Source of the DNA: Conchocele bisecta
Taxonomy: Eukaryota; Mollusca; Bivalvia; Lucinida; Thyasiridae
NCBI GenBank assembly: GCA_029237695.1
Contig: CM055277.1
Coordinates: 38,598,242 to 38,662,241, forward strand
Length of the DNA stretch: 64,000 bases
Direction: 5' to 3'
Part shown: piece by piece, positions 33,568 through 46,406 of the stretch
Numbering within the stretch: the first letter of the stretch is position 1
Layout: each line of letters opens with the position of its first letter
Notes under the pieces: model-generated
Database searches by the model: none
Seen by the model: only the letters and a program-made list of their open reading frames with translations
What the model was told of the DNA's origin: nothing
Position numbers and translations under genes: made by a program

Positions 33568-34199
33568 TAATTGGACAACCTTTTCTCATAGTGATGTACA
33601 TCAATAACCGCTGATCTATATTTGACCTTGACCTACATTTCCTCTTGAATTACTTACTTAATTCTCTTTGGTTAAGGTTTTAGTCAAGCTTGTAGATGGA
33701 ATACTCATGGCCCTACACCAACCATACTTGGACAACTTCATCTCCTAGTGATGTACATCAACAACCCCTGACCTATATTTGACCTTGACCTACATTTAAC
33801 CTTAAATTACTTACTTAATTCCCCTTGGTTAAGGTTTTTACTCAACCTTGGTTAAGGTTTTTAGTCAAGCTTGTAGATGGAATACTATTGTGCATACAGA
33901 CACCATACTTGGATAACTTTTTCTCATAGGGATGTACATCAATAACCCCTGACCTTTATTTTACCTTCACCTACATTTAACCTTCAATTACTTGGTTAAT
34001 GTTTATAGTCAAGCTTGTATATGGAATACTTCTGGGCCTACATCAACCATACTTGGACAACTTCATCTCCTAGTGATGTACATCAATAATCCCTGACCTA
34101 TATTTGACCTTGACCTACTTTTATCCTTGGATTACTTAGTTATCTCCCCTTGGTTACGTTTTTTACTCAAGCTTGTATATGGAATACTCCTGGGCCTAC

Positions 34200-36050
34200 A
34201 GCAACCATACTTGGAAAACCACGCATCTACGTCCAAGGTCAAGGTCACTGTTGAAGGTCAAAGGTCAAACCTATTGAAATTCCCTTCCGCTCTATATCTT
34301 CTACACCGATGCATGGATTATCAAATGGCTTGGCACAAATGTTTCTCATGATGAGAAGGTGTGTCGCCATCAATAACCACGCACCTACGTCCAAGGTGAA
34401 GGTCACGGTTGAAGGTCAAAGGTCAAACCTATTGAAATTCCCTTCCGCTCTATATCTTCTACACTGATGCATGGATTATCAAATTACTAACCACGCACCT
34501 ACGTTCAAGGTCACAGTTGAAGGTCAAAGGTCAAACCTATTGAAATTCCCTTCCGCTCTATATCTTCTACACCGATGCATGGATTATCAAATGGCTTGGC
34601 ACAGATGTTTCTCGTGTTGAGAAGGTGTGTCACAATCAATAACCACGCACCTACGTCCAAGGTCACAGTTGAAGGTCAAAGGTCAAACCTATTGAAATTC
34701 CCTTCCGCTCTATCTCTATACACCGATGCATGGATTATCAAATGCCTTGGCACAAATGTTTCTCAGGATGAGAAGGTGTGTCGCGATCAATAACCACGCA
34801 CCTACATCCAAGGTCAAGGTCACAGTTGAAGCGCAAAGGTAAAAAATATTGAAATTCCCAAATGGCTTGGCACAAATGTTTCTCACGATGAGAAGGTGTG
34901 TCGCGATCAATAACCACGCACCTACGTCCAAGGTCAAGGTCACTGTTGAAGGTCAAAGGTCAAACCTATTGAAATTCCTTTCCTCTATGTCTTCTACACC
35001 GATGCATGGATTATCAAATGGCTTGGCACAAATGTTTCTCATGATAAGAAGGTGTGTCCCGATCCAGAGCTGCCAACTGTTACGATTTTTCCGTATTTGT
35101 TCCGGTAAATACGTTAGAAATACGGAAGTATGGATTACAATTAAAAGTACGATTTTTAATAAAATCAGCGCGGGAATATCTGGAAATAATTATTTTGTTT
35201 CACAATTCAGCCGATAAATCCTATTGTTTTATTTACCCGTAATCATACTCGCCGAGGCGCTTACCATTTTGATTATTCAAGCGCTCAGCGATATTGATTT
35301 ATTCATCACGTAAATTCATATAATGTCTGCTCCAAGCGTGCAGCCAACGAATTTGGGGATTTTTTATGGAAGGAAGAAGTTAGGAGAACACATCTGTTCA
35401 TCAATGATTACAGCGAGACATGGCCCAATTTGGTCCTGTCAAAGCGCGGTGATGATTTTGCGTCTTGCAAGCAGTGTAATTGTATTTTTCGGTTGGTCTT
35501 GGTGGCCGAAACTAGGGCCAAGGCTCTAAAAAGTTATTTATGCATATAAGTGAGTACTGATTTGTGTTCCGGAAAACATATGTGGTGTTCCGGAAAATAG
35601 CCCCCTTTTTCTCTCCATCTTCCTCATGTGACCGACATGGGGTTGGCAGCTCTGCCGATCAATAACCACGCACCTACGTCCAAGGTCAAGGTCACAGTTG
35701 AAGGTCAAAGGTCAAACCTATTGAAATTCCCTTCCGCTCTATATCTTCTACACTGATGCATGGATTATCAAATTGCTAACCACGCACCTACATGTACGTC
35801 CAAGGTCACAGTTGAAGGTCAAAGGTCAAACCTATTGAAATTCCCTTCCGCTCTATATCTTCTACACCGATGCATGGATTATCAAATGGCTTGGCACAGA
35901 TGTTTCTCATGATGAGAAGGTGTGTCGCAATCAATAACCACGCACCTACATCCAAGGTCAAGGTCACAGTTGAAGGTCAAAGGTCAAACCTATTGAAATT
36001 CCCTTCCGCTCTATATCTTCTACACCGATGCATGGATTATCACACTATTC
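34200..36050 (+). repeat. Tandem ~155-bp array (ACCACGCACCTACGTCCAAG)
   Basis: About nine units contain AAGGTCACAGTTGAAGGTCA, GAAATTCCCTTCCGCTCTAT and CACCGATGCATGGATTATC. Some units end early. The second hAT6-like copy interrupts the array at 35065-35654. Confidence 0.75.
35065..35654 (+). mobile_element. 590-bp hAT6-like element with BED-finger relic, copy 2
   Basis: It has the same CAGAGCTGCCAAC ends, flanked by CCGATC at 35059-35064 and 35655-35660. The finger region is present (GDDFASCKQCNCIFR-type with a frame change), as is the tail GTGTTCCGGAAAATAGCCCC. It differs from copy 1 by small indels, and its flank is a different repeat family, so it is an independent insertion. Confidence 0.82.
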
Positions 36051-36609
36051 CCAGGGTCAAGGTCACAGACTTGATACGTTTGAAACCTTAACGCTCGGCT
36101 AAATGGCTTATGATAAAAAATGCCTCGTTTTCTTTGGCTGCCAGTGGGGGTATTCGTGTGCCGACAGGCCACATTTCTAGTTTCCCTTGGTTAATGTTTT
36201 TAGTCAACCTTGGTTAAGGTTTTTATGTAGGCCGCAGCCACCTTCTTTGTCAAGCTATGTGTTCATCGACAACCCTCGTAGTCGAGCTATGCTGTTCTCC
36301 GACAGCTCTTGTTTTTCAAGCTTGTACATTGAATACTATTGTGCATCCAGACACCATACTTCGACAACCTTTTAGGTATGTACATCAATAACCCCTGATC
36401 TATATTTGACCTTGACCTACATTTCCTCTTCAATTACTTACTTAATTCCTTTTGGTTAAGGTTTTTAGTCAACCTTCTGTATGGAATACTACTGGCCCTA
36501 CACCCACCATACTTGGACAACTTCATCTCCTAGTGATGTACATCAACAACCCCTGACCTATATTTGACCTTGACCTACATTTAACCTTGAGTTACTTACT
36601 TTATTCCCC

Positions 36610-36715
36610 TTGGTTAAGGTTTTTACTCGACCTTGGTTAACCGTCTGCGTGTAGACTCCCTGAGGCTTGTACCTCTATGTCAGAAAAGCGGACGTTAAAC
36701 CCTATTCACTCACTC
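36610..36715 (+). repeat. SINE 3'-tail fragment
   Basis: CGTCTGCGTGTAGACTCCCT through GCGGACGTTAAACCCTATTC interrupts the array. The GACGTTAAACCC phrase is typical of molluscan SINE tails; the head is missing. Confidence 0.45.
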
Positions 36716-38892
36716 GACCTTGGTTAAGCTTTTTACTCAAGCTTGTACATGGAATACTATTGTGCATACAGACACCATACTTGGACAACCTTTTCTCATA
36801 GTGATGTACATCAATAATCCCTGATCTACATTTGACCTTCACCTACATTTCCTCTTGAATTACTTACTTAATTCCCCTTGGTTAAGGTTTTTAGTCAACC
36901 TTGGTTAAGGTTTTTTTTCAAGCTTGTACATTGAATACTATTGTGCATCCAGACACCATACTTCGACAACCTTTTCTCATAGGTATGTACATCAATAATC
37001 CCTGATCTATATTTGACCTTGACCTACATTCCTCTTCAATTACTTACTTAATTCCTTTTGGTTAACGTTTTTAGTCAACTTTCTATATGGAATACTACTG
37101 GCCCTACACCCACCATACTTGGACAACTTCATCTCCTAGTGATGTACATCAACAACCCCTGATCTACATTTGACCTTGACCTACATTTCCTCTTGAATTA
37201 CTTACTTAATTCCCCTTGGTTAAGGTTTTTAGTCAACCTTGGTTAAGTTTTTTTTTCAAGCTTGTACATTGAATACTATTGTGCATCCAGACACCATACT
37301 TCGACAACCTTTTCTCATAGGTATGTACATCAATAATCCCTGATCTATATTTGACCTTGACCTACATTTCCTCTTCAATTACTTACTTAATTCCTTTTGA
37401 TTAAGGTTTTTAGTCAACTTTCTATATGGAATACTACTGGCCCTACACCCACCATACTTGGACAACTTCATCTCATAGTGATGTACATCAACAACCCCTG
37501 GTCTATATTTGACCTTGACCTACATTTCCTCTTGAATTACTTACTTAATTCCCCTTGGTTAACGTTTTTAGTCAAGCTTGTAGATGGAATACTCCTGGCC
37601 CTACACCAACCATACTTGGACAACTTCATCTCCTAGTGATGTACATCAACAACACCTGACCTATATTTGACCTTGACCTACATTTAACCTTGAATTACTT
37701 ACTTTATTCCCCTTGGTTAAGGTTTTTACTCGACCTTGGTTAAGCTTTTTACTCAAGCTTGTACATGGAATACTATTGTGCATACAGACACCATACTTGG
37801 ACAACCTTTTCTCATAGTGATGTACATCAATAACCCCTGATCTACATTTGACCTTGACCTACATTTCCTCTTGAATTACTTACTTAATTCTCTTTGGTTA
37901 AGGTTTTTAGTCAAGCTTTTAGATGGAATACTCATGGCCCTACACCAACCATACTTGGACAACTTCATCTCCTAGTGATGTACATCAACAACCCCTGACC
38001 TATATTTGACCTTGACCTACATTTAACCTTAAATTACTTACTTAATTCCCCTTGGTTAAGGTTTTTACTCAACCTTGGTTAAGGTTTTTAGTAAAGCTTG
38101 TAGATGGAATACTATTGTGCATACAGACACCATACTTGGATAACTTTTTCGCATAGGGATGTACATCAATAACCCCTGACCTTTATTTTACCTTCACCTA
38201 CTTTTAACCTTGAATTACTTGCTTAATGTTTATAGTCAAGCTTGTATAATGGAATACTTCTGGGGGCCTACATCAACCATACTTGGACAACTTCATCTCC
38301 TAGTGATGTACATCAATAATCCCTGACCTATATTTGACCTTGACCTACTTTTATTCTTGGATTATTTAGTTATCTCCCCTTGGTTACGGTTTTTACTCAA
38401 GCTTGTATATGGAATACTCCTGGGCCTACAGCAACCATACTTGGAAAACTTTATCTCCTAGTGATGTACATCAATAACCCCTGATCTATATATGACATTG
38501 ACCTACATTTAACCTTGAATTACTTACTTAATTTCCCTTGGTTAATGTTTTTAGTCAACTTGGTTAAGGTTTTTATGCAGGCCGCAGCCACCTTCTTTGT
38601 CAAGCTATGTGTACATCGACAACCCTCGTAGTCGACCTATGCTGTTCTCCTACAGCTCTTGTTAAAAATGTCCGATGACTTATCTCCCCTTGGCGGCCAT
38701 TTTTTATTTTTCCACGTCCTGTATCCGTGTCCACACAATAACTCGAGTTCTACTTCACCGATCGTAACCAAATTCGGTATACATGTTTATCACGGCAAGA
38801 TGAAGAAGTCTATTGATTTTCAGTGAGTTATCTCCCCTTGTTGACTGGCCTCGCCTCGACGGGCGTATATTGTGACCTTCGGAAGTCTTGTT

Positions 38893-39062
38893 CAGGGATG
38901 GGTTGTGGCCTATGGGTTAGAACACCTGACTTCCAATCCGGAGGTTGTGGGCATCAATAATACTTTCATAGTATTTCCATCCCACTGGTCTGTCGGATGA
39001 GACTTTGTGGTCCCATCTCTATATGACCATAGCTAGGTCGTTAAATCCATTTACTTTCATTT
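38893..39062 (+). repeat. tRNA-derived SINE, degenerate
   Basis: GTGGCCTATGGGTTAGAAC resembles an A box and GGAGGTTGTGGGCATC a decayed B box. GTCGGATGAGACTTTGTGGT and AGGTCGTTAAATCC follow, the body and tail expected of tRNA-headed SINEs. Confidence 0.5.
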
Positions 39063-39064
39063 TT

Positions 39065-42000
39065 TTTTCACACTTTTGTCTGATAATGCTGCGCATCTGG
39101 TACAGGGCATCAAGTATCCTATTTTTTCCTATTTTCTGACCAAATGTTCTTATTTTTCCTCTTTTCTGGCCTTTTTGAAAAGCCTCACACATTTTTGCCC
39201 CATTTAACTATGAGAATGACAGTGAAGTTGACAATATAGATAAATACTGTACATTGTAACATAACTACACATAACACTATAGTATTCAACTGCGTTAGAT
39301 GGCTATGGCAATTTTCTGTGCCATTTTCCAACAGTTCATCGTTCAAATTTGCATTTTCCATTAATTGTAAAGTAGTTTGTACTTGTACTTTGTAAATTGG
39401 AAGGTAATAAATATGTTGCTGACCTGTGTACAAAATATTTAAAGGCATTAGCGTTCCTTGCCACCAGAGCTGCTTTTTATTCCCCCGGTCGAGCGGTAAT
39501 AACTGCGGTATATATCTTTAGAATTTCCGTCTGTTCATTTGGAACATTTGCGCGAAAGATTTTATGTACTTTATGTCTCTGCAACCCCATTATGGATTGA
39601 CATGAAAATTGATATGCACGTTTATCATCCTCCCTATATTAATTGTGCACAATACCCATAGTCCCCACATTTGCAAGGTCAAATTATTTAGAAATTTGCT
39701 TTAAAGATTTATGTAAAATTCCATTTTAATGTTTTTAAGTAGCTTTATAACTATTCACCTTTCACTAGATTAGCTTAAAATTAAAATTCATATGCATTGA
39801 TACAGTTTTCCAAATAACGCACCAAATCTTGTCTTCGTAATTCAATGCTGACTTACGATTTCTCTCCACACTACATGTGTACTCCCGACTTTATATGACC
39901 TTGGCTACTGAATGGACAATAAATCCCATTTCATCATCCTCATCCTGTCTTCATGATGTGGTTAAATCTTCATAGAAAATAAATAATCATTAACTTTAAT
40001 ATACTAAATACTGTTCATACCGGAATGTAATGTGAATTTGCTACAAGATTAAATATATACTTATCGGTGCTGGATGTGGTGATGTGCCTTACATCAGGAT
40101 TAATACTTCAACAGTTACATTGTATCTTGCCCCGTGTGGGACATCAGGAGTAGAATAGTGCACAGTATCCTATTTCTCATTCTCAAATTATTTGGATATC
40201 TTGGCCATTTGATGTGGTATGCTAAGGGCGTCTGTCACACAATCAGGAGTGATTGATCTGAAAATGAATGTATTTAAAATTTATTATGCACCCACCAATT
40301 TATTGGGGTGGGGGGCATTATGTTTTACCCCTGTCTATCCATCCGTGCATGCGTCCGTTCATCCGTAAGGCAATGCATAAGTTTTCAATAATTCCTTAGC
40401 TCCTTCGCCAATTTCAATAATATTTGCCCACAATGTCTGTCTAGGGATGGTGCTTTGTTTCGCAGACGACCCACGCCCAAACAGCCAAGGTCAAGGTCAC
40501 TGGGGACTTATGTTCACCTTGTTTGTAAGGCAAATGTGTTTTATGTTTTTAATGTTTTCTCAATAACTCCTTAACTTGTTCACCAATTTCAATAATATTT
40601 ACCCACAATGTCTGTCTTGGGATTAGCCTGAGCTTTGTAACAACGGTGCTCTTTTACTATCAAGGCTGCATGTGGGCGCAGGCATTCATGTTCTATGAAC
40701 AAATTTTCTAGTTAGTAATATAAATAAATGTTCAACAATTCATCAATGATGATTATAATGTGATTGCTGCTAATGTTGTTGTAAGCTGCTTTAATACTAC
40801 CATTTTGTCATTCTGTGTTTGAAAACACTAGCTTTCTATATAGTCTAAGCCCTACAATATATGTGGAGATGGGTCACCGCTGTCTCTGATTCCTAGAAAC
40901 GAATTGCTGTAGGAATTATTATTATGTCCTACATGTAGTTTAATATTGTAAGTGGTGACTAAAAATAACAGACCTAGACAATGATTTTGGTGTCGTAAGG
41001 GCACTTGCAATCAAATCAATACATACATTCAGTGCTGAATTGGGAAATACAGGTGTATTCCCGGCTCTATACACTTAAGTTGCAACTTTCTGAGCCTGAA
41101 ACACCAATAAATAGTCAATATTATGATATGTAGTACATTTTGTCTGGCTATATGCAAATATTCCTTGTCTATTGTGGCCTTGTTAGCTAACCAACTTAAT
41201 GCTTTGCCAGCTTGTGTCATAGCCAACACAACCTTCAATATGTGGTTATAAATGCTTAATGTTGCTGTATGTAATGGTCAGGGGCGGCGGAAGTGGGGGG
41301 GGGCATTTTGTTAGGTCCCCTCCCCCCCAATAATTATGTAATAAAGCACATATTATCATCCTCAAACTTGCTGAGAACTTCACTCCTCTTCGATTTCCAA
41401 AAATTCCTCAAGACTGGGACCTGAGAATGCAGGAAATGGCGTTTCATGCCTCTTACATTTTCAAAATTTACCGTGAAGCATGTCCCCGGACCCCCCTAGC
41501 AACATCGGGCCATTTGGGCCCTCAAGACTGGGCCCTGAAGATGTAGGAAATGGCGTTTCACGCCCCTTAGATTTCAAAAATTTCCTGGGGAGCATGGCCC
41601 CGGACACCTCTGGCAAAATTGGGCCCTCACGATTGGCCCCCCTCCCCAGTAATTGTCCCATTCCTACGATGGTTATGGTTCATATATTGAAGTTTTAAAT
41701 AAATAAATTTCGAATGAGCAGTATCGAGCAAGAAATTAGTTTATTAAAAATTATAACTTACTTACTGATTGCCCCGCCTTCTTCGTCTACACATGTTTGC
41801 TTCAATGCAAGTCTCACCCATTCGCGCTTTCGACTTGGGATACTACTACGTTATTGGCCGTTTGACACCGCAGCACACATGTATACGTCACAACATGATG
41901 CATGCTATATGCATTTCTGACAACAAGCCGTGACTTCTGGATCTAAATATAACTGTCTACATATTGGAAAATGATTGGAGAAAGAGTCGCATGTGATTAA

Positions 42001-42324
42001 TTGAGACATAATGCTATTCTTTCATTGGTTGACAAACTAAGGCAAACAATAAATATTATAATTAACACCACATCCAGCATTCTCATTAATAAAATATATA
42101 TATTTTCAAAACATAACAAAGACAAGGATGGATTGGGTTGGCTGAAGGTATGGCGGTCAACATATATGTACATTACTTTAATTAATATAGCACAAGTAGT
42201 GTGTCAAAATCTTGTTTTTGGATCTTGAAGCAATTAATAACTTAAAAGTTATAGTCTTTGAGCAATACAACACAAATTATCAATACAAATATTAAAAGGT
42301 CAGGTTGGCCATAAAATATCATTA
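39065..42324. other. Intronic sequence without recognised gene
   Basis: A degenerate hairpin-headed repeat lies at about 40287-40715 (head TGCACCCACCAATTTATTGG, tail ATTTTCTAGTT). C/G-rich simple sequence and repeated GGGCCCTCAAGACTGGGCCC occur around 41280-41660. Nothing else is supported. Confidence 0.45.
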
Positions 42325-43475
42325 GCCAGGTTTTTGGAAAAAAAATCCAGGCTATTGTATTGGCGAAAGCCGGGAAAGGCGGCGGGCGGGCGGCGTCCAC
42401 AATCAATGTTAAGTTTTCGTGTTTGAGTCCATTTCTTTGTTACTGTACCACCTAGGACCACCAAACTTTCACAGCTTCATAATCAAGGGGTGCCCACCAC
42501 ATATTACTATCCAACATGTTACTCTTTTTTTAACTTCACCCATTTTTTCCGCGCAGTCGACTTAGCCATTTTCAATGTTAAGTTTTCGCGTTTACAATGT
42601 TAAGTTTGAGTCCATTTCTTTGTTACTGTACCACCTAGGACCACCAAACTTTCACAGCTTCATAATCAACGGGTGCCCACCACATATGACTATCCAACAT
42701 GTTACTTTTTTTTAACTTGACCCATTTTTTCCGCGCAGTCGACTTAGCCATTTTCAATGTTAAGTTTTCACGTTTAGAATGTTAAGTTTTCGTGTTTGAG
42801 TCCATGTCTTTGTTACTGTACCACCTAGGACCACACAACTTTCACAGCTTCATAACCAAGGGGTGCCTACCACATAAAACTATCCAACATGTGACCATTT
42901 TTTTTTTACCTTCACCTATTATTTCTACGTAATTGACTTAGCCATTTTCAACTTTAACTTTTAACGTACGTTTGTTTAAAAGTTTTTTGTTATACTATAT
43001 CTCTGCAACTGCTTCGCCCATTACCTTGAAACTTCACATGGGTGTTTATCATCATCCATATTTTCATTCTACCCCCAACCGTGCGGCCCCTGTGCCCAAT
43101 GTCAAGGTCAAATTACTTTGAATTTTTTTGTTAAAGTTTTTTTGTGTACTATATCTCTGCAACTGCTTCACCCATTACCTTGATACTTCACATGGGTGTT
43201 TATCATCATTGTCGCACCCGCTTGCAGAAAGCGCGATATCATCGGCATTTTGGCATACGTCCGTCCGTACGTCCGTGTGTCCAGTTAAAGTTTTTTCGTT
43301 AAAGTTTTTCCATCTACTATATCTATTTTTTTAGTGTCCATGCCTCGCCCCAAGGCGCGACATGCAGGCCACGGTCATCTAGTCTACAAAAAGTGGGTAT
43401 AATTATGTTATCCAAGTGTCTATGCTTGGAAAAAACCTGGCCTTCGTGGCTTTGCCTCGTTTCTTGTTTTATTCC
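42325..43475 (+). mobile_element. Composite hairpin-headed element with nested Helitron-like unit, copy 2
   Basis: The head AGCCAGGTTTTTGGAAAAAA folds on TCCAGGCT. A ~185-bp unit (CACCTAGGACCACCAAACTT...) is repeated three times. The nested unit runs from GTCGCACCCGCTTGCAGAAA (43210) to GGTCATCTAGT (43383). The tail is CTGGCCTTCGTGGCTTTGCC then TCGTTTCTTGTTTT. It has the same nesting as 11610-12360. Confidence 0.65.
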
Positions 43476-44050
43476 TATTTTAGACTATATTTTCCTATTT
43501 AATTCCTATTTTTTCAACGTCTGAATTCCTATTTTCCTATTTTTTTGGACCCATCCCTCACTTGACGGCCTGCTGGTAGTGTAAACAAAAATAGCGAACG
43601 GCATACTGTATCAGAGTAGCAAAGTTGCTATTCAACTTGAAGCAGAACTATCCAGTGACACCACCCATTATAGGTTAGTTTCTTAGTTGAACTAATGATT
43701 TAGTAAATAAGACAGCTATTCCATCCGACAGCCGGGCCTAAGGATTTTACATATTTTAACACTATGCTGAATAACTTTTCAAATCTATTGGAATATGAGA
43801 AAAATGTGCCATACTGTAGCAATTAATCAGCTTGTTTATTCCAAAATCCACATATTTTACTATGATGTAAGCAAGGCTAAATTTGACTTAAATTGCGCAT
43901 TAGCCGATACGCAGCCTTAGCTGAAATGACAGTAGCTACATTAATGTAGTGATTTTGATGATAGCAGCTCCATGTACAGTGGAACCTCTCTAAATCGGAC
44001 ATCAAGGAAACATCTGATATATGGCTCAGGGTGATCAAATGCCTGATTTA

Positions 44051-45088
44051 CAGTGAAACCTATCTAAACCGAGTGGATGGTTGGTCGGGCGAACGTGATG
44101 GCGTAAGTTAACGGTAGGGGTTCCTCCTTATAGGAATCATTTGCCTTGTTTGGCCCTCAGGTACGTTTTTATCTTTGGCTCTTTTGTTACTTGGGAGTTG
44201 AATTGGGTTATTGCCCAGTATAAAAGTAGTAATATTATTACTGATCCTACTGCTTTTGGGAGGGGGCCAAGTGATTCTGGTGTGGCGAGGACCAGGATTT
44301 TTCTGATTTCCGGGCAGAATATATTGTTTTTTATACGACCGTTTTTAAAAAACGGTACGTATTAAGTTTTACCGCTGGGCGACGGGCGGGCGGGCGGCGG
44401 ACAGAAAAAGTGCATAGTTTGTGTACACAACTCCTCCGACACCGTTCTGTCAATCGATCTGAAACTATACACACATCTTCTACACATATTGAAGATGTGC
44501 ACCTTGATGTTTCTATGCCGAAAAAATATATTTTAACAAAAATATCACCTTTTTAACTTTAAATAGCCATTTTTTCTACATTTTTGTATACAATTCTATA
44601 TAGGGTACAGAATTTGTGTACACAACTCCTCCAAAACCGTTAGGTCGATCAATCTGAAACTATACACACGTCTTCTACACATATTGAAGATGTGCACCTT
44701 GGTGTTTTTATGCCGAAAAAATATTTTGTAACAAAAATATCACCTTTTGAACTTGGCCATTTTTTTCCCCATTTTTGTATCCAATTCTATATAATTTCTA
44801 CTTTACACATCTCTACCTAAATTAGTATACCTGTTTATTTTAACAAGAGGAAGAAATAATAGACTTTCAAATTCTCATTAATGTTTCTTGCCTTTGTGAC
44901 AGCTTCACATTTCTGCATCTTCGCTGTCTGGCCCATCTTCGACAGGCGTATTTTGTGACTTACGGCACTTGTTATTGTAAATATTCAGTTCTGATTTTGG
45001 GATTTTCCCCCCATTTGTGCATGTACTTGAATACGTATATGTACTAGTACAGGTAATATATGGTGTCCGGTTTAGAGAGGTTTCACTG
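44051..45088. mobile_element. pogo-like element ends enclosing nested repeats
   Basis: Ends CAGTGAAACCTATCTAAACC and, inverted, CAGTGAAACCTCTCTAAACC are flanked by TA. Inside are repeat R copy 3 (44084-44330) and a hairpin-headed TACGACCGTTTTTAAAAAAC element (44332-44975, with its ~250-bp core duplicated). The inverted right end reaches to 56 bases before the PAGR1 last-exon acceptor. Confidence 0.68.
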
Positions 45089-45144
45089 TATCTATTATGT
45101 GGGTATATTTATGTGTATCTCTATGGGTGTGCTGTGTGTTGTAG

Positions 45145-45920
45145 GGTCAGCGCCGCGGGCAGAGAAGCGGGTCGCCCGTATGGACAAGGTGCTCAAGGAC
45201 ATGATGTACCAGCGCAAACTGCAGGCCGCCGAGCGTGAGGCCCGCCGACTCGCCAAGTCTCCCCGGGCACCTGCCAGCCCCGGCCGCGCCCGCCTTGGCA
45301 GTCCCGCAGGTTCCCCACGCACCACACCCACCGCCAACAGACAGTCGCCCATCAGACTGCAGTCCACGGCGGACCCGGCCACCACACCACTACGGGCTCC
45401 GGTACACACAACTGAACACCATGCACACACTCCTGTGGCCGACCTGGCCACCACACCACTACGGGCTCCGATACACACGACTGAACACCTCGCGCACACT
45501 CCTGTGGCCGACCTGGCCGCGAACAGCAATCCAGCAGGGGAGATGACTCCACCAGCCAACAAACCAAGGGAGGTCAGCCAGCCAGTAACTCCAGTAGGAA
45601 TTACAGCGAGAGTCGAGTCCCCTGTATTGCAGACAGCCGACCGCCCCAGTCCACCAGGTGAAGTAATGGCTGTTGGCTCACAAGGTTCAGGGGAGACTAC
45701 TACCAGTGTTCCCAGCTCCAACACCTGCCAGCAGAGTGAGCCATCCCGACACAGAGAGCACGGTGACATGCCATCCACAGTCCCAGGTCCGGTTACCGGC
45801 TCTGGCCCTAGTACAGCCACAGTCCCGGCTGGAGAACCAGTGTCTGAGAGCACCACATCCCAAGGGGACACCATGACTGATGTCGTGACCAGGAAACTTG
45901 ATGCCATGGACACCAGTTAA
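45145..45920 (+). CDS. PAGR1: PAGR1 homologue, last coding exon
   Basis: The acceptor GTGTTGTAG precedes 45145, and the first two bases complete the Gly codon begun at 23568. The exon opens SAPRAEKRVARMDKVLKDMM and YQRKLQAAEREARRLAKSP, matching the helical R-x-x-R-x-DKVL-x-DM block at the end of vertebrate PAGR1. A long Pro/Thr/Ser/Ala-rich, probably disordered tail follows to TAA 45918-45920. It includes a tandem duplication of ATTPLRAPxHTTEH and AHTPVADLA. Vertebrate PAGR1 ends about 50 residues after the DKVL block, so this tail is much longer. A possible ATTAAA signal lies at 46330-46335. Confidence 0.85.
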
Positions 45921-46406
45921 ACCTAGTTAGGGCTGTGCTTATAAATATGTCTGAAATATGTATGCCTCTACTCTGTTCTGTCTAAATGTTGAATACCTCC
46001 TGATCCTTTAGTCGGATTCTTACCAAACTTCATCAATAGCTTCATCACATTGATGGCTATCCACCCAGTCTCATTCGGGTGACCGTGACCATGGTGACAT
46101 TGAAACTGCCAAATGATCGGGATTCATCGGAAATCCCGAACGGAGACCTGGTTTTTGCTCTCAGGTACATCTTTGGCATTCTTGTATGTGAGGAATCTGG
46201 TTATACCCCTTGTATGAGTAATACGATTACTCCTAATTCTATTACTTTTAGGGGAAGAAGCCAAGTGACTTTGGTGTGGTATTGACCTGGCACCAGGTCA
46301 GGATATTCTAATTTCAGTCTCACTTTGGAATTAAAATTATTGTTTAATAATCTCTGCTTGCGTGTTTATATTTTCACGAGTGTGTTGATGTTTAAACCAC
46401 AGGTAT
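45921..46406 (+). other. PAGR1 3' flank with repeat R copy 4
   Basis: No further coding is seen. Repeat R (46063-46317; CTCAGGTACATCTTTGGC to ACCAGGTCAGGATATTC) lies between the stop codon and the transposon at 46407. If transcription ends at the ATTAAA near 46330, the repeat is part of the 3' UTR. Confidence 0.5.

Larger units (their letters stand above)
31541..38665 (+). repeat. Tandem arrays with hairpin heads AGCTCGACTATTCGAAG inside PAGR1 intron 3
   Basis: Heads with fold-back AGCTCGACTATTCGAAGAAT...AGAGCT lie at 31720 and 32148. Units of about 170-220 bp then repeat (GGAATACTACTGGCCCTACA; TTGACCTTGACCTACATTTC; TTCCCCTTGGTTAAGG). Tails with CGACAACCCTCGTAGTCGA and CTCCGACAGCTCTTGTT lie at about 36315 and 38665. 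A sub-block (TTTCAAGCTTGTACATTGAA) recurs at 32415, 36313, 36915 and 37254, showing higher-order duplication. No genes are present; the translated frames are repeats of each other. Confidence 0.75.

Noticed and set aside
45095..45913. Minus-strand 272-codon frame
   Set aside because: Shadow of the GC-rich PAGR1 last exon; it has no start context or family match.
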